Shown one piece after another: positions 55,469 through 64,000 of a DNA stretch of 64,000 bases. The DNA lies in contig NZ_LT594785.1 of assembly GCF_900091705.1 (NCBI RefSeq), positions 1,530,858 through 1,594,857 of the forward strand. The letters are read 5' to 3'. The position numbers and the translations under genes are program-made. This DNA is from Clostridium mediterraneense. GTDB taxonomy: Bacteria > Bacillota > Clostridia > Clostridiales > Clostridiaceae. The notes below the pieces were generated by a model. The model was not told the origin of the DNA. It searched no databases and saw only the letters and a program-made list of their open reading frames with translations. The first letter of the stretch is position 1. Each line of letters begins with the position of its first letter.

Positions 55469-56221
55469 ATGAACACAACTCATACGAAATCTCGTATAAA
55501 AACGAGAAAACTTGTAATTATCTCAATGCTATCTGGAATATCTATATTTCTAGGACTTACTGGTTTAGGTTTTATAACTGTACCACCAGTTAAAGCAACT
55601 ATAATGCAAATCCCTGTAATTATAGGAGCAATTATTGAAGGCCCTATAGTAGGTGCTGTAGTCGGATTGATATTTGGATTATTTTCTATTTATCAAGCTC
55701 TAGCTGCTCCAACTATAACAAGCTTCATGTTTCTAAACCCTATAATAGCATTAGTTCCTAGAATATTAATTGGAATTGTTAGTTATTATATTTATATTGC
55801 TGCATTTAAAGGTAGTAAGAAAAATATAAAAATTACAGCTATAATTTCATCTTTAATAGTTTCTATTTTATTATTTGCTACATTATCATCATTCTTTAAT
55901 TATGCTATAGCATCAATATCTGCTATTATCTTATTTACAGTTTTAGTTTTTGTAGCAACTAAATTAAAATATAAACAAAAAGAACAAGCATTATCAATAG
56001 GAATAGCATCAATACTTGGAACATTAACAAATACAGTTGGTGTACTTGGTTTAACATATATTATTTATTTAGATAGATATGCTGAGGCTTTAAATATATC
56101 AACAAGTCTTGCTGGTACAGGGCTATTAGCCGTTGGTATAAGTAATGGTATACCTGAAAGTATAGTATCTGCTCTAATTTCAATTCCTGTTATTATAGCA
56201 GTAAAAAAAATAAGAAAATAA
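55469..56221 (+). CDS. ECF transporter S component (vitamin-binding)
   Basis: About 250 residues, at least six hydrophobic segments and a basic N-terminus (MNTTHTKSRIKTRKL). The pattern VIISMLSGISIFLGLTGLGFITVPPVKATIMQIPVIIGAIIEGP resembles the pantothenate-type S-components. They bind a vitamin and join a shared EcfAAT energising module encoded elsewhere; the specific vitamin is inferred only. The ATG at 55463 is too close to the RBS (CGGAGG, 55456-55461), so 55469 is preferred. Leader hairpin control is likely. Confidence 0.85.
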   Translation: MNTTHTKSRIKTRKLVIISMLSGISIFLGLTGLGFITVPPVKATIMQIPVIIGAIIEGPIVGAVVGLIFGLFSIYQALAAPTITSFMFLNPIIALVPRILIGIVSYYIYIAAFKGSKKNIKITAIISSLIVSILLFATLSSFFNYAIASISAIILFTVLVFVATKLKYKQKEQALSIGIASILGTLTNTVGVLGLTYIIYLDRYAEALNISTSLAGTGLLAVGISNGIPESIVSALISIPVIIAVKKIRK

Positions 56222-56232
56222 TAAAGATTTAT

Positions 56233-56261
56233 AGTTCTGTTCTAAAAATTAGAGCAGAACT
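56233..56261 (+). terminator. Terminator of the ECF S-component gene
   Basis: A 12-bp stem with one G-T pair (56233-56244 with 56250-56261), AAAAT loop and a T-run. Confidence 0.78.
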
Positions 56262-56294
56262 TTTTAGAATTTAAATAAAATGAGGTGTTTTAAA

Positions 56295-57263
56295 TTGATA
56301 GAAATAAATATACAAGATATAGAAGGATTTAAAATAGGACATGCTTCTAATTTAGAAGCTGGAACTGGCTGTACTGTAGTAATATCAGAAAAAGGGGCTA
56401 GTGCTGGTGTATGTGTTAGAGGTGGTGCTCCTGGAACTAGAGAAACTGATTTATTAGATCCAAGTGAAATGATTCAAGAAATTCATGCTCTAGTCTTATC
56501 TGGAGGTTCAGCCTTTGGTCTTGATGCTTCTAGTGGAGTTATGGAATATTTAGAAAAAAAGAATATCGGCTTTGATGTATCTGTAACTAAAGTTCCTATA
56601 GTATGCTCTGCAGTATTATTTGATTTAACTTGTGGTAGATATGATGTTCGTCCTGATAAAAATATGGGTATAGAAGCTTGTAAAAATTCAGAAATATATA
56701 TAGATAATATAAACGGCAATATCGGATGTGGAACTGGAGCTACTGTAGGAAAATTCTTTGGACCTAATAATGCTATGAAAGGAGGATTTGGTAGCTTTGC
56801 AGTTCAAGTTGGAGACTTAAAAATAGCTGCTATTGTTGGTGTTAATGCTCTTGGAGATATAAAAGATCCTAAAACAGGAGAAATTATAGCTGGTGCTCTA
56901 GATGAAAATAATAAATTTATAAATACTGAAGAAGCAATATTTAAATCAATAGATTCTAAATCTAATGCATTTAAAGGTAATACAACAATAGGAGCTATAC
57001 TATGTAATGCTAAACTTACAAAAGCTGAAAATAAAAAAATAGCTTCTATGACTCATAATGCTTTTGCTAGAACTATATTCCCTGCTCATACTATGTTTGA
57101 TGGTGATACTATATTCTCTTTATCAAATGGAGATAAAGAATATGATATTAGTCTTATAGGTTCACTTGCAACTAAAGTTATGGAAGAAGCAGTTGTAAGA
57201 GCAGTAAAAAATGCAAATACACTTCATGGCTTTAAATCCTATACTGAAATTAAAAATTCTTAA
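56295..57263 (+). CDS. P1 family peptidase (DmpA/NylC type)
   Basis: 322 residues of the N-terminal-nucleophile hydrolase family that includes aminopeptidase DmpA and the nylon oligomer hydrolase NylC. It is expected to autocleave between Asn and Thr in FKGNTTIGAI, freeing the catalytic Thr. Other motifs are GHASNLEAGTGCTVV, GGSAFGLDASSGVMEYLE and GAPGTRETDLL. Substrate unknown, perhaps small peptides or amides. GAGGTG lies inside the reading frame that starts at ATG 56280 and is correctly spaced for the TTG at 56295, so the TTG start is preferred. Cytoplasmic, monocistronic. Confidence 0.87.
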   Translation: MIEINIQDIEGFKIGHASNLEAGTGCTVVISEKGASAGVCVRGGAPGTRETDLLDPSEMIQEIHALVLSGGSAFGLDASSGVMEYLEKKNIGFDVSVTKVPIVCSAVLFDLTCGRYDVRPDKNMGIEACKNSEIYIDNINGNIGCGTGATVGKFFGPNNAMKGGFGSFAVQVGDLKIAAIVGVNALGDIKDPKTGEIIAGALDENNKFINTEEAIFKSIDSKSNAFKGNTTIGAILCNAKLTKAENKKIASMTHNAFARTIFPAHTMFDGDTIFSLSNGDKEYDISLIGSLATKVMEEAVVRAVKNANTLHGFKSYTEIKNS

Positions 57264-57266
57264 AAT

Positions 57267-57298
57267 AAAAAGGACTACCTATAAAGGCAGTCCTTTTT
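57267..57298. terminator. Bidirectional terminator of the P1 peptidase and LTA-synthase genes
   Basis: A 14-bp stem with one mismatch (57267-57280 with 57285-57298), ATAA loop, and A/T runs flanking both sides. It overlaps the stop codon of the minus-strand gene. Confidence 0.78.
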
Positions 57299-59291
57299 AT
57301 TGCTTAGTTACTTTTATTTTTTCAGTTTCACTAAGAACTTTATCATACATTCCTACTTGTCCAACTTTTACTTCTTTTATATTATCCTTAAAACCTGTAG
57401 CTACTATCTTATTTTTACTTTCATAAGTAGTTTGAAGTTGCTTACCATCAACAATTACTTTACTTGCCTTTGTTAAATTATCTCCTTCTACTACTAATTG
57501 CTTCCCCTGAATATATGCCTTAGTTATAGTTATAGGATTTAATCCTAATTGTAAATCTGACTTTTTATATAAATCAGTTCCCTCTAAATAATCTTTTCCA
57601 TATAACTGATCATATTGAACATCTTTAAGATAATCCATATAATTTGCATCTTGTGAATACATCTTATGGAATGTAGGCATTATAGCTCCATCTATTCCTG
57701 CAAGATTTAATATATAAGTTGATAATTGATATGCTGATATATCTTGTTCTTTTGGTTTTACACCAATATTACTCCATATAAAATACTCTGGTTTATATTT
57801 CTCATCCTGTGGGAAAATATCTTTGTTATTTATAACACTTAGAGCTGGAAGATGATCTCCATACATAGCTATTATTGTAGGCTCTCCAGATTTTTCAACA
57901 TAATCTATAAGAGCTTTTACATACTTATCTACTTCATGAGCTTTATCAACATACTCTTGTATTTGATTTCTATCTTCATTACTTATATTACCACTTACTG
58001 TATACTTTTTAGCATTATATGATTTATCATAAGGTCCATGACTCTCTACTGCCACATTAAAAATAAATTGTGGTTCTTTTCTTGATAATACTTGTTCTAT
58101 ACTTGCTAAATTATTCATATCTGATGGATAGTTATAAGTATATTTTAAATCATCCATATATTCCATAGTAACTAGATTATCAAAACCAAAGTTAGAATAT
58201 ACTGTATCTCTATTATAGAAATTACCTAAATAATCATGTATAGCAGTTGTTTGATATCCTTGTTTCTTTAAAATATAAGCTAAACTTTCAACTGATTGCT
58301 TTTTCAATACGGTATTATTAGGTATTTCCCCTGGTCCTAAATTATTGGCACAGTAACCTGTTAAGACTTCAAACTCAGTTCTAACTGTTCCCCCACCAAA
58401 GGAAGGTACTGTTATAAGCCCATTTGGACCTTGTTGTGATAATTTTCTTATATTAGGAATAGGGTCCTCTTCAAACTTAACTCCTTTTAGTCTATAAGGA
58501 TCAACAAATGATTCTAATTGAACAACTATTATATTTGGCTTAACCTTAGTATTTGAAACTGTTGCTGTAGCTGAATCTAATTTATCCTTTATCTCATTCA
58601 TTCTAGCTTCATTATAACTCTCTGGTTTTTGAGGTATAAGCTCAAAACTTGAATTTATAAATGAAACTAAGAATCCATTATTACTATAAGTACTTGTTAA
58701 ATCCCATCTATATATCTTAATCTTTTTTTGTATATCATTATATTTATAAATTCCGAATGTTAATAATATTGTTGGAATTATTATTAAAGCTATATTACGT
58801 TTGTAACTAAAACCTTCATTTTTCTTTTCTCTTTTAAAGCAAAATACTATTAAAACTATAAGTGCTATTAAAACAATTCCTATAAGTATCATTTGAAATA
58901 CATTAAGATATTCCTGCGCTATTGAAAGTCCATCTTTTATTGAATAAAGATCCGCTGCAGTTAAAGGACTTCCCCTAAATTTCATAATAACGGCTCCCCC
59001 TATAGAGAATATCATTATTATTCCTGCTATTATAGCATAAACTGATTTAGTCTTTTTAAATAAAAAGGCTATAGATGTAGCAGATAGAAATATAAAATAA
59101 TTTAATAAAAATAATGAAAAACTTCCTAAAATAAATGTTATAGTTTTTATTATTGAAGCCCTTTGTAATAATTCTATAATTATAGTAAATATTAATGTTA
59201 AACTAAGCCAGTATATTATAGGCTTAAGTATTTTCTTTTGCTTAGATTGTTGATTTCGAGATAGATTAAATTTTGATTTCTTTATTCTCAT
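57297..59291 (-). CDS. Lipoteichoic-acid synthase-like (LtaS-type) sulfatase-domain enzyme
   Basis: 664 residues. Five N-terminal transmembrane helices (about 25-195) precede a large extracellular sulfatase-fold domain. The catalytic Thr is T302 in FGGGTVRTEFEVLTG. A metal-binding Glu lies in QLESFVD (258-264), and MYGDHLPAL is near the end of the enzyme domain. An extra C-terminal domain of about 95 residues (with YIQGKQLVVEGDNLTKASKVIVDG) looks like an immunoglobulin/IPT-type module not seen in standard LtaS. It probably polymerises glycerol-phosphate or modifies lipids. The RBS is GGGGGAAG, with longer-than-normal spacing. Confidence 0.88.
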   Translation of the reverse strand: MRIKKSKFNLSRNQQSKQKKILKPIIYWLSLTLIFTIIIELLQRASIIKTITFILGSFSLFLLNYFIFLSATSIAFLFKKTKSVYAIIAGIIMIFSIGGAVIMKFRGSPLTAADLYSIKDGLSIAQEYLNVFQMILIGIVLIALIVLIVFCFKREKKNEGFSYKRNIALIIIPTILLTFGIYKYNDIQKKIKIYRWDLTSTYSNNGFLVSFINSSFELIPQKPESYNEARMNEIKDKLDSATATVSNTKVKPNIIVVQLESFVDPYRLKGVKFEEDPIPNIRKLSQQGPNGLITVPSFGGGTVRTEFEVLTGYCANNLGPGEIPNNTVLKKQSVESLAYILKKQGYQTTAIHDYLGNFYNRDTVYSNFGFDNLVTMEYMDDLKYTYNYPSDMNNLASIEQVLSRKEPQFIFNVAVESHGPYDKSYNAKKYTVSGNISNEDRNQIQEYVDKAHEVDKYVKALIDYVEKSGEPTIIAMYGDHLPALSVINNKDIFPQDEKYKPEYFIWSNIGVKPKEQDISAYQLSTYILNLAGIDGAIMPTFHKMYSQDANYMDYLKDVQYDQLYGKDYLEGTDLYKKSDLQLGLNPITITKAYIQGKQLVVEGDNLTKASKVIVDGKQLQTTYESKNKIVATGFKDNIKEVKVGQVGMYDKVLSETEKIKVTKQ

Positions 59292-59480
59292 TTTAAATAA
59301 AATCTTCCCCCATTCTATTTTTTACTGTTATATCATTTAATCATTATATCATTAATTTACAAATAATAATTATAATCATATAAATTGTTAATATAAATAT
59401 AATAAATAATAAAAATAAATCACATTTTTATCATTTTTTTATCAAATTAATCATATCTATTATTTCCATTTTTCAAAATA

Positions 59481-59516
59481 AAAAGATTGCTTCATTTTAT
59501 TTTGAAGCAATCCTTT
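59481..59516 (-). terminator. Terminator of clpB
   Basis: A 14-bp stem with one mismatch (59481-59494 with 59503-59516) just downstream of the clpB stop, with an A-rich flank for a U-tail on the minus strand. Confidence 0.75.
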
Positions 59517-59524
59517 ATCTTAAT

Positions 59525-62122
59525 TTATTTAACTCTTATAATTATTTGATCATCTTCTACATCAATAACAGCTGTATCATTATTAGCTAGTTTTCCTGAG
59601 ATAATTTCTTTTGCAAGCTTTGTTTCTAAAACATTACCTATATATCTCTTTAATGGTCTTGCCCCATAAACTGGGTCATATCCTTCTCTTGCTAATAATT
59701 CCTTCGCAGCTTCTGTTAATTCTAATTTTATTCCTCTTTCAGCTAATCTATTTGCTGTAGACTTAACAAATATATCAACTATCTTCTTTATACCTTCATT
59801 ATTTAGAGGTTTGAACATTATAATATCATCAACTCTATTTAAGAATTCAGGTTTAAATCTTAACTTCATTTCATTCATAACAGAATCTTTGATTTCTTCT
59901 TCTATTTCATCTGATTTATTTTCAAGTAAATAAGAGCTTCCTATATTAGATGTCATTATAATTATAGTATTCTTAAAGTCTACTGTTTTTCCCTTATTAT
60001 CAGTAAGTCTACCATCATCTAATATTTGAAGGAATATATTAAACACATCTGGATGTGCCTTTTCTATTTCATCAAATAAGACAACTGAATAAGGGGCTCT
60101 TCTAACAGCTTCTGTTAATTGTCCACCCTCTTCATATCCAACATATCCTGGAGGTGGTCCAACAAGTCTTGATACCGCTTGTTTTTCCATATATTCTGAC
60201 ATATCTATTCTTATTATATTATCTTCACTATCAAATAAGTTTCTAGCTAAAGTTTTAGCAAGTTCTGTTTTACCTACACCAGTTGGTCCAAGGAATATAA
60301 ATGAACCTATTGGTTTATTTTCATCCTTAAGTCCCGCTCTTGCTCTTATAACAGCATTAGCAACTGCTGTTGTAGCTTCATCTTGACCAATAACTCTTTC
60401 TCTTAGTTCATGTTCTAATCTTAGAAGTTTTTCTTTTTCACCTTCCACTAACTTAGCTACTGGTATTCCGGTCCATTTTGAAATAATTTCTGAAATTTCA
60501 TTTTCTGTAATTTCTTCTTTAAGTAAAGCTTCACCATTTTGATCATCCATATTTGCTTCTTTTTCTTTTATAAGTCTTGAAAGCTCAGGAACTCTTCCAT
60601 ATTTAAGTTCAGCAACTTTATTTAAATCATACTCTCTTTCAGCCTTTTCTATTTCAGCTTTAACATTTTCAAGTTCTGTCTTTAATTCTCTTACTTCTGT
60701 TATATGCTCTTTTTCTTTTTCATATTTTGCTGTTAAAGTATCATTTTTTTCTTTTAAATTAGCAAGCTCCTCTTCTAAAGCATCTAATCTCTTCATTGAT
60801 GCTTCATCTTCTTCTTTTGATAAAGCCTCTTTTTCAGTTTCTAACATAAATAATTTTCTTCTAATAGTATCTAATTCTGTTGGAAGTGAGTCAATTTCAC
60901 TTCTTATCATAGCTCCAGCTTCATCAATAAGATCTATAGCTTTATCTGGCATATATCTATCTTTTATATATCTATCAGAAAGTTTTGCAGCAGCTACTAT
61001 TGCTGAATCATGAATTCTTATACCATGATGAATTTCAAATTTTTCTTTTAATCCTCTTAATATAGAAATAGTTTCTTCAACACTAGGTTCTCCTACTTTA
61101 ACTGGTTGGAATCTTCTTTCTAAAGCCTTATCTTTTTCTATATACATTCTATATTCATCAAATGTTGTAGCTCCTATACAATGAAGCTCTCCTCTAGCAA
61201 GTAAAGGCTTAATTAAGTTACCAGCATCCATTGAACCCTCTGTTTTACCTGCTCCAACTATTGTATGAATTTCATCTATAAATAATATAATTTTTCCTTC
61301 TGCTTCTTGTACTTCTTTTAAAACAGCCTTTAATCTTTCTTCAAATTCCCCTCTATATTTTGCTCCAGCAATAAGAGCTCCCATATCTAAAGAGAAAATA
61401 ACTTTATCTTTTAATCCTTCTGGAACATCTCCCCTAACTATTCTTTCAGCAAGTCCTTCAACAATAGCAGTTTTACCTACTCCAGGTTCTCCAACTAAAA
61501 TTGGATTATTTTTTGTTCTTCTTGAAAGTATTCTAACAGTTCTTCTGATTTCATCATCTCTTCCTATTATAGGATCTAACTTATTTTTCTTAGCTAAATC
61601 AATTAGGTTAACTGCATACTTTGCAAGTGAGTCATAAGTTCCTTCTGGATTATTTGTATTAACTCTTTGATTACCTCTTACAGCTTGTAATACTTCAAGA
61701 AAATTCTTTTTATCTATATTATTTTTACTTAATATCTTTCCTACTGCTCCATCTTTATCAATATCCATGATTGATAACATAAGATGTTCTACACTAATAT
61801 AAGAATCACCAAATTCTTTAGATAATTCTTCTGCCTTTATTAAAACTTCATTAATTCTTCTACTTGCAACAACTCCACTTGATTTAGCTGCTTCTCCAAG
61901 TATCTTAGGCATTTTTTCTAAAGCTATATGTGTGTCATTCTTTATTATTCCAATATTAACACCTATTTTTTCAATAATATTAGGTATTAAACCATCCTCT
62001 TGATTTACAAGAGCTGAGAATAAATGAATAACATCAACCTGTTGATGATTGTATCTAACAGCAGTATTATAAGCTTCATTTAAACTTTCTTGAACTTTAA
62101 TAGTCATTTTTTCTGCATTCAT
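59525..62122 (-). CDS. clpB: ClpB disaggregase
   Basis: Hexameric AAA+ chaperone that rescues aggregated proteins with DnaK. 865 residues. The N-terminal Clp_N domain (about 1-150) is followed by the first P-loop GEPGVGKT (near 206), a long middle coiled-coil (about 400-525), the second P-loop GPTGVGKT (near 608) and the C-terminal D2-small domain. It lacks the ClpP-binding loop of ClpA/ClpC by overall architecture. RBS AAGAGGTGA precedes the ATG. Upstream no CIRCE element or CtsR box was seen, only a plain promoter. Confidence 0.97.
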   Translation of the reverse strand: MNAEKMTIKVQESLNEAYNTAVRYNHQQVDVIHLFSALVNQEDGLIPNIIEKIGVNIGIIKNDTHIALEKMPKILGEAAKSSGVVASRRINEVLIKAEELSKEFGDSYISVEHLMLSIMDIDKDGAVGKILSKNNIDKKNFLEVLQAVRGNQRVNTNNPEGTYDSLAKYAVNLIDLAKKNKLDPIIGRDDEIRRTVRILSRRTKNNPILVGEPGVGKTAIVEGLAERIVRGDVPEGLKDKVIFSLDMGALIAGAKYRGEFEERLKAVLKEVQEAEGKIILFIDEIHTIVGAGKTEGSMDAGNLIKPLLARGELHCIGATTFDEYRMYIEKDKALERRFQPVKVGEPSVEETISILRGLKEKFEIHHGIRIHDSAIVAAAKLSDRYIKDRYMPDKAIDLIDEAGAMIRSEIDSLPTELDTIRRKLFMLETEKEALSKEEDEASMKRLDALEEELANLKEKNDTLTAKYEKEKEHITEVRELKTELENVKAEIEKAEREYDLNKVAELKYGRVPELSRLIKEKEANMDDQNGEALLKEEITENEISEIISKWTGIPVAKLVEGEKEKLLRLEHELRERVIGQDEATTAVANAVIRARAGLKDENKPIGSFIFLGPTGVGKTELAKTLARNLFDSEDNIIRIDMSEYMEKQAVSRLVGPPPGYVGYEEGGQLTEAVRRAPYSVVLFDEIEKAHPDVFNIFLQILDDGRLTDNKGKTVDFKNTIIIMTSNIGSSYLLENKSDEIEEEIKDSVMNEMKLRFKPEFLNRVDDIIMFKPLNNEGIKKIVDIFVKSTANRLAERGIKLELTEAAKELLAREGYDPVYGARPLKRYIGNVLETKLAKEIISGKLANNDTAVIDVEDDQIIIRVK

Positions 62123-62157
62123 TATTACTTCACCTCTTCTATTATTATATTGCTCTA

Positions 62158-62186
62158 ATAATACTACTATTTTTCCCCTTCGTCAA
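62158..62186 (-). promoter_or_regulatory. Promoter of clpB
   Basis: TTGACG (62186-62181) and TATTAT (62163-62158) are 17 bp apart on the minus strand, about 35 nt before the start codon. No heat-shock operator (CIRCE or CtsR repeat) is visible, so a plain vegetative promoter is likely. Confidence 0.65.
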
Positions 62187-62325
62187 AAAAAAATTTTATT
62201 CTATTCATAATTTTCATCTGTAATAACAAAAAATATTACAAATTACACCACATTCTATACATAATATTGTTATTAATAGTATAACTTGTTATTATATTAA
62301 TATAATTATTTTTTTCTATAGGGAT

Positions 62326-63867
62326 GTGTTTACTTTGCAATTAACAGTATTTGATTTTACCAAAGAAAGTATTAATTTATTAAAGACACTAAAACAAGAT
62401 TTAAATAAAGCATCAGATAGATTAGATGATTTTTTCTTTTCTTTACTTGAGAATAATTGTGATGGATTTTTTAATATCTCAACAAGAGTAAAGTCTACTC
62501 TTAGCTTAAAAGAAAAAATTATTAGAAACAACTACTACCTATCTTATAATACCCCTGAAGAACTTTTTATAAACCTATCAGATTTAATAGGAGTAAGAAT
62601 AGAATGTAGATTTATAGAAGATGAAGAGGATATTTTTAAATACCTCAAATCAGCTTTTTCACATATAAATAAAGATGGCTATAGTTATTGTCCACAAGAA
62701 CCAAATATTTTATTAGATTTAAGAGAAGAACAACCTTTAAGTCAAAAGAATGGGTTTTTGTTATATAGAATAGATGCATATATTCAAACAGAAAACCATA
62801 AATTTAACTTTGAACTTCAAATAAAATCAATGGTTAATCTATTTTGGAGTGAAATAGAACATAAGGTTATATACAAAAACTATAATATGATCCTTGGAGA
62901 TAAATTTTATAAAAATATACTAAATTCTATAAAGAGTAATCTATCAATGATAGATAATCAACTCTTAACTATTTATAATCACATGAATGAATTTAATACA
63001 AGTAATCAAGCTATAAAAAAAGAAAGGCTTGAAGATTTACTATCTAAAATGATTTTTGATTTATATACTTCAAAAGTAAAGCAAGATCTTGGTATATCTG
63101 TTGATTTTAGAAATGCTTGTGATATTATAGTTGATTATATATTCTGTAAAAATAATTGTAATACAGCTCATGATCATTATAATACCTTTATAAAAACTTC
63201 TGTAAGACTAAATGAATTATTTAATAATGATATATCTTTTAGAAATTCAATTTTAATGAATAGACCAGTACATTTTAACTCAGATTTTTCTTATACAATT
63301 GGAAATAAACTTTTACAATCTATGAATAAAGATTTCCACTGGAACTTATTCTTTAAGATATTATTTGATATAGAACCTGGAGATCATTCAGAAGATTTTG
63401 AAATTTTTGTTAGATATTTAGAAACTATACTTTCTAATAGAGAAAGTTATCTTAATTTTTATTTAAAATTCAATAAGGAACAAGTAGATATATTAAAAAA
63501 TGATTTTATATCCTCATTATGTAATTCTTTCTTAAGTGTAGATTCTATTGAATTTATTTATAGGGACAAGCTTCTTGAAATATATGAAGTTTTAGATGAA
63601 CATTGTAAATTTATTTGTGATGAGATACCATCATTTGAGCATTATCAACTCTATAAAGAAATTTATACCGAATATTTATATTTAAAATTACTTTCAATAT
63701 TTAATTGCTCAATAAGTATTCCTTATGCATATGATTTTACAGAAAATCTAAAAAATTCTAAAAGTAAATTAAGAATAACTAGTAAAGGGGTAAACTATAT
63801 CTATTCACTAGATAAAGAAAAAGCTGTTATAAGTACAAAATTCTTAAAATATATATATCCAAGATAA
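62326..63867 (+). CDS. RelA/SpoT-like protein with degenerate synthetase domain
   Basis: 513 residues. The N-terminal 220 residues resemble the RelA/SpoT synthetase domain: STRVKSTLSLKEKI, then DLIGVRIECRF (86-96), and FELQIKSMVNLFWSEIEHKVIYK (about 166-188) in the place of EIQVRT...H. The GYRS-H nucleotide-binding loop is missing or unrecognisable, so synthetase activity is uncertain. The C-terminal 290 residues are helical and unrecognised. There is no HD domain. Start: GTG at 62326 has a weak RBS; TTG at 62335 is an alternative. Divergent from clpB. Confidence 0.68.
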   Translation: MFTLQLTVFDFTKESINLLKTLKQDLNKASDRLDDFFFSLLENNCDGFFNISTRVKSTLSLKEKIIRNNYYLSYNTPEELFINLSDLIGVRIECRFIEDEEDIFKYLKSAFSHINKDGYSYCPQEPNILLDLREEQPLSQKNGFLLYRIDAYIQTENHKFNFELQIKSMVNLFWSEIEHKVIYKNYNMILGDKFYKNILNSIKSNLSMIDNQLLTIYNHMNEFNTSNQAIKKERLEDLLSKMIFDLYTSKVKQDLGISVDFRNACDIIVDYIFCKNNCNTAHDHYNTFIKTSVRLNELFNNDISFRNSILMNRPVHFNSDFSYTIGNKLLQSMNKDFHWNLFFKILFDIEPGDHSEDFEIFVRYLETILSNRESYLNFYLKFNKEQVDILKNDFISSLCNSFLSVDSIEFIYRDKLLEIYEVLDEHCKFICDEIPSFEHYQLYKEIYTEYLYLKLLSIFNCSISIPYAYDFTENLKNSKSKLRITSKGVNYIYSLDKEKAVISTKFLKYIYPR

Positions 63868-63893
63868 AAATAAATTTTATTTTATATAGAAGA

Positions 63894-63921
63894 AGACCTT
63901 AGCGGGGCAACGCTAAGGTCT
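63894..63921 (+). other. GC-rich perfect hairpin near the right edge
   Basis: An 11-bp perfect stem (63894-63904 with 63911-63921) with a GGGCAA loop, much more GC-rich than its surroundings. No T-run follows it, so it is not a simple terminator. The remaining sequence to 64000 shows no gene and no recognised structure. Confidence 0.5.
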
Positions 63922-64000
63922 GTTGAGTATATTAACATAACTACATGAGATGTAATCTTGGCAATGTATGGGTATGAACTATTTAATGCTATTATTTTGA

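Noticed and set aside
62123-62325. A CIRCE element or CtsR box upstream of clpB
   Set aside because: No TTAGCACTC/GAGTGCTAA pair and no direct GGTCAAA repeat is visible; only a normal promoter.

Overview
The window is AT-rich, low-GC Gram-positive DNA. Genes are compactly packed with strong AGGAGG-type ribosome sites, some TTG/GTG starts and many short perfect hairpins followed by T-runs. Spore-coat-like, Lrp, T-box, FeoAB, LTA-synthase, ThiI/cysteine desulfurase and large single-chain PurL genes together point to a Clostridium sensu stricto (cluster I) chromosome. The species cannot be fixed from sequence alone. I see no prophage, complete insertion sequence, CRISPR array, rRNA or tRNA, so this is mostly core chromosome.

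Layout. 1-4.4 kb: the start of a truA gene, a CofE-like ligase homologue, a CBM9-like protein, two small cysteine-rich proteins (one probably spore coat) and an MBL hydrolase. 4.6-15.5 kb: an eight-gene purine operon, purL-E-C-F-M-N-H-D, read leftward from one promoter with two PurBox-like sites just downstream of it. It covers most of the route from PRPP to IMP; purK and purB are not here. 15.6-25.9 kb: alanine racemase, SPFH/NfeD membrane pair, YaaR, CvfB-like RNA-binding protein, PHP hydrolase, a small alarmone synthetase, an Lrp regulator convergent with a P-loop HPrK/PEPCK-like protein, and a PlsC acyltransferase. 26-30.1 kb: a ComEC-like lipoprotein with an apparently defective start codon, an RNase H-like nuclease, and the Fur-box-controlled feoA-feoB-FeoB-associated gene operon. 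30.1-38.5 kb: T-box controlled argS, an M50 protease homologue lacking its catalytic motif, PIN-PhoH ATPase, an acetate-transporter gene bracketed by a partial duplication of the phoH 5' region, birA, a secreted repeat protein and a DEDDh exonuclease. 38.5-46.5 kb: RecQ with two HRDC domains, the cysteine desulfurase-thiI pair, and the thrC-thrB-ACT operon. 46.7-57.3 kb: a 721-residue orphan, an SH3b-NlpC/P60 wall hydrolase, pirin with a palindromic operator, nadA, a CrtI-like oxidoreductase, a second PlsC, an ECF S-component with a leader hairpin, and a P1 (DmpA/NylC) peptidase. 57.3-64 kb: LTA-synthase-like enzyme, ClpB, a degenerate RelA/SpoT-like protein and a GC-rich hairpin at the edge.

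The most unusual observations are: the degraded duplicate of the phoH 5' end at 35.66-35.80 kb, the M50 homologue with HExxH changed to RExxR, the lipoprotein gene whose signal peptide is intact but whose start codon reads ATA, two identical palindromes upstream of pirin, the 721-residue orphan, and the degenerate second alarmone-synthetase-like protein. No clearly new multi-gene system was found.
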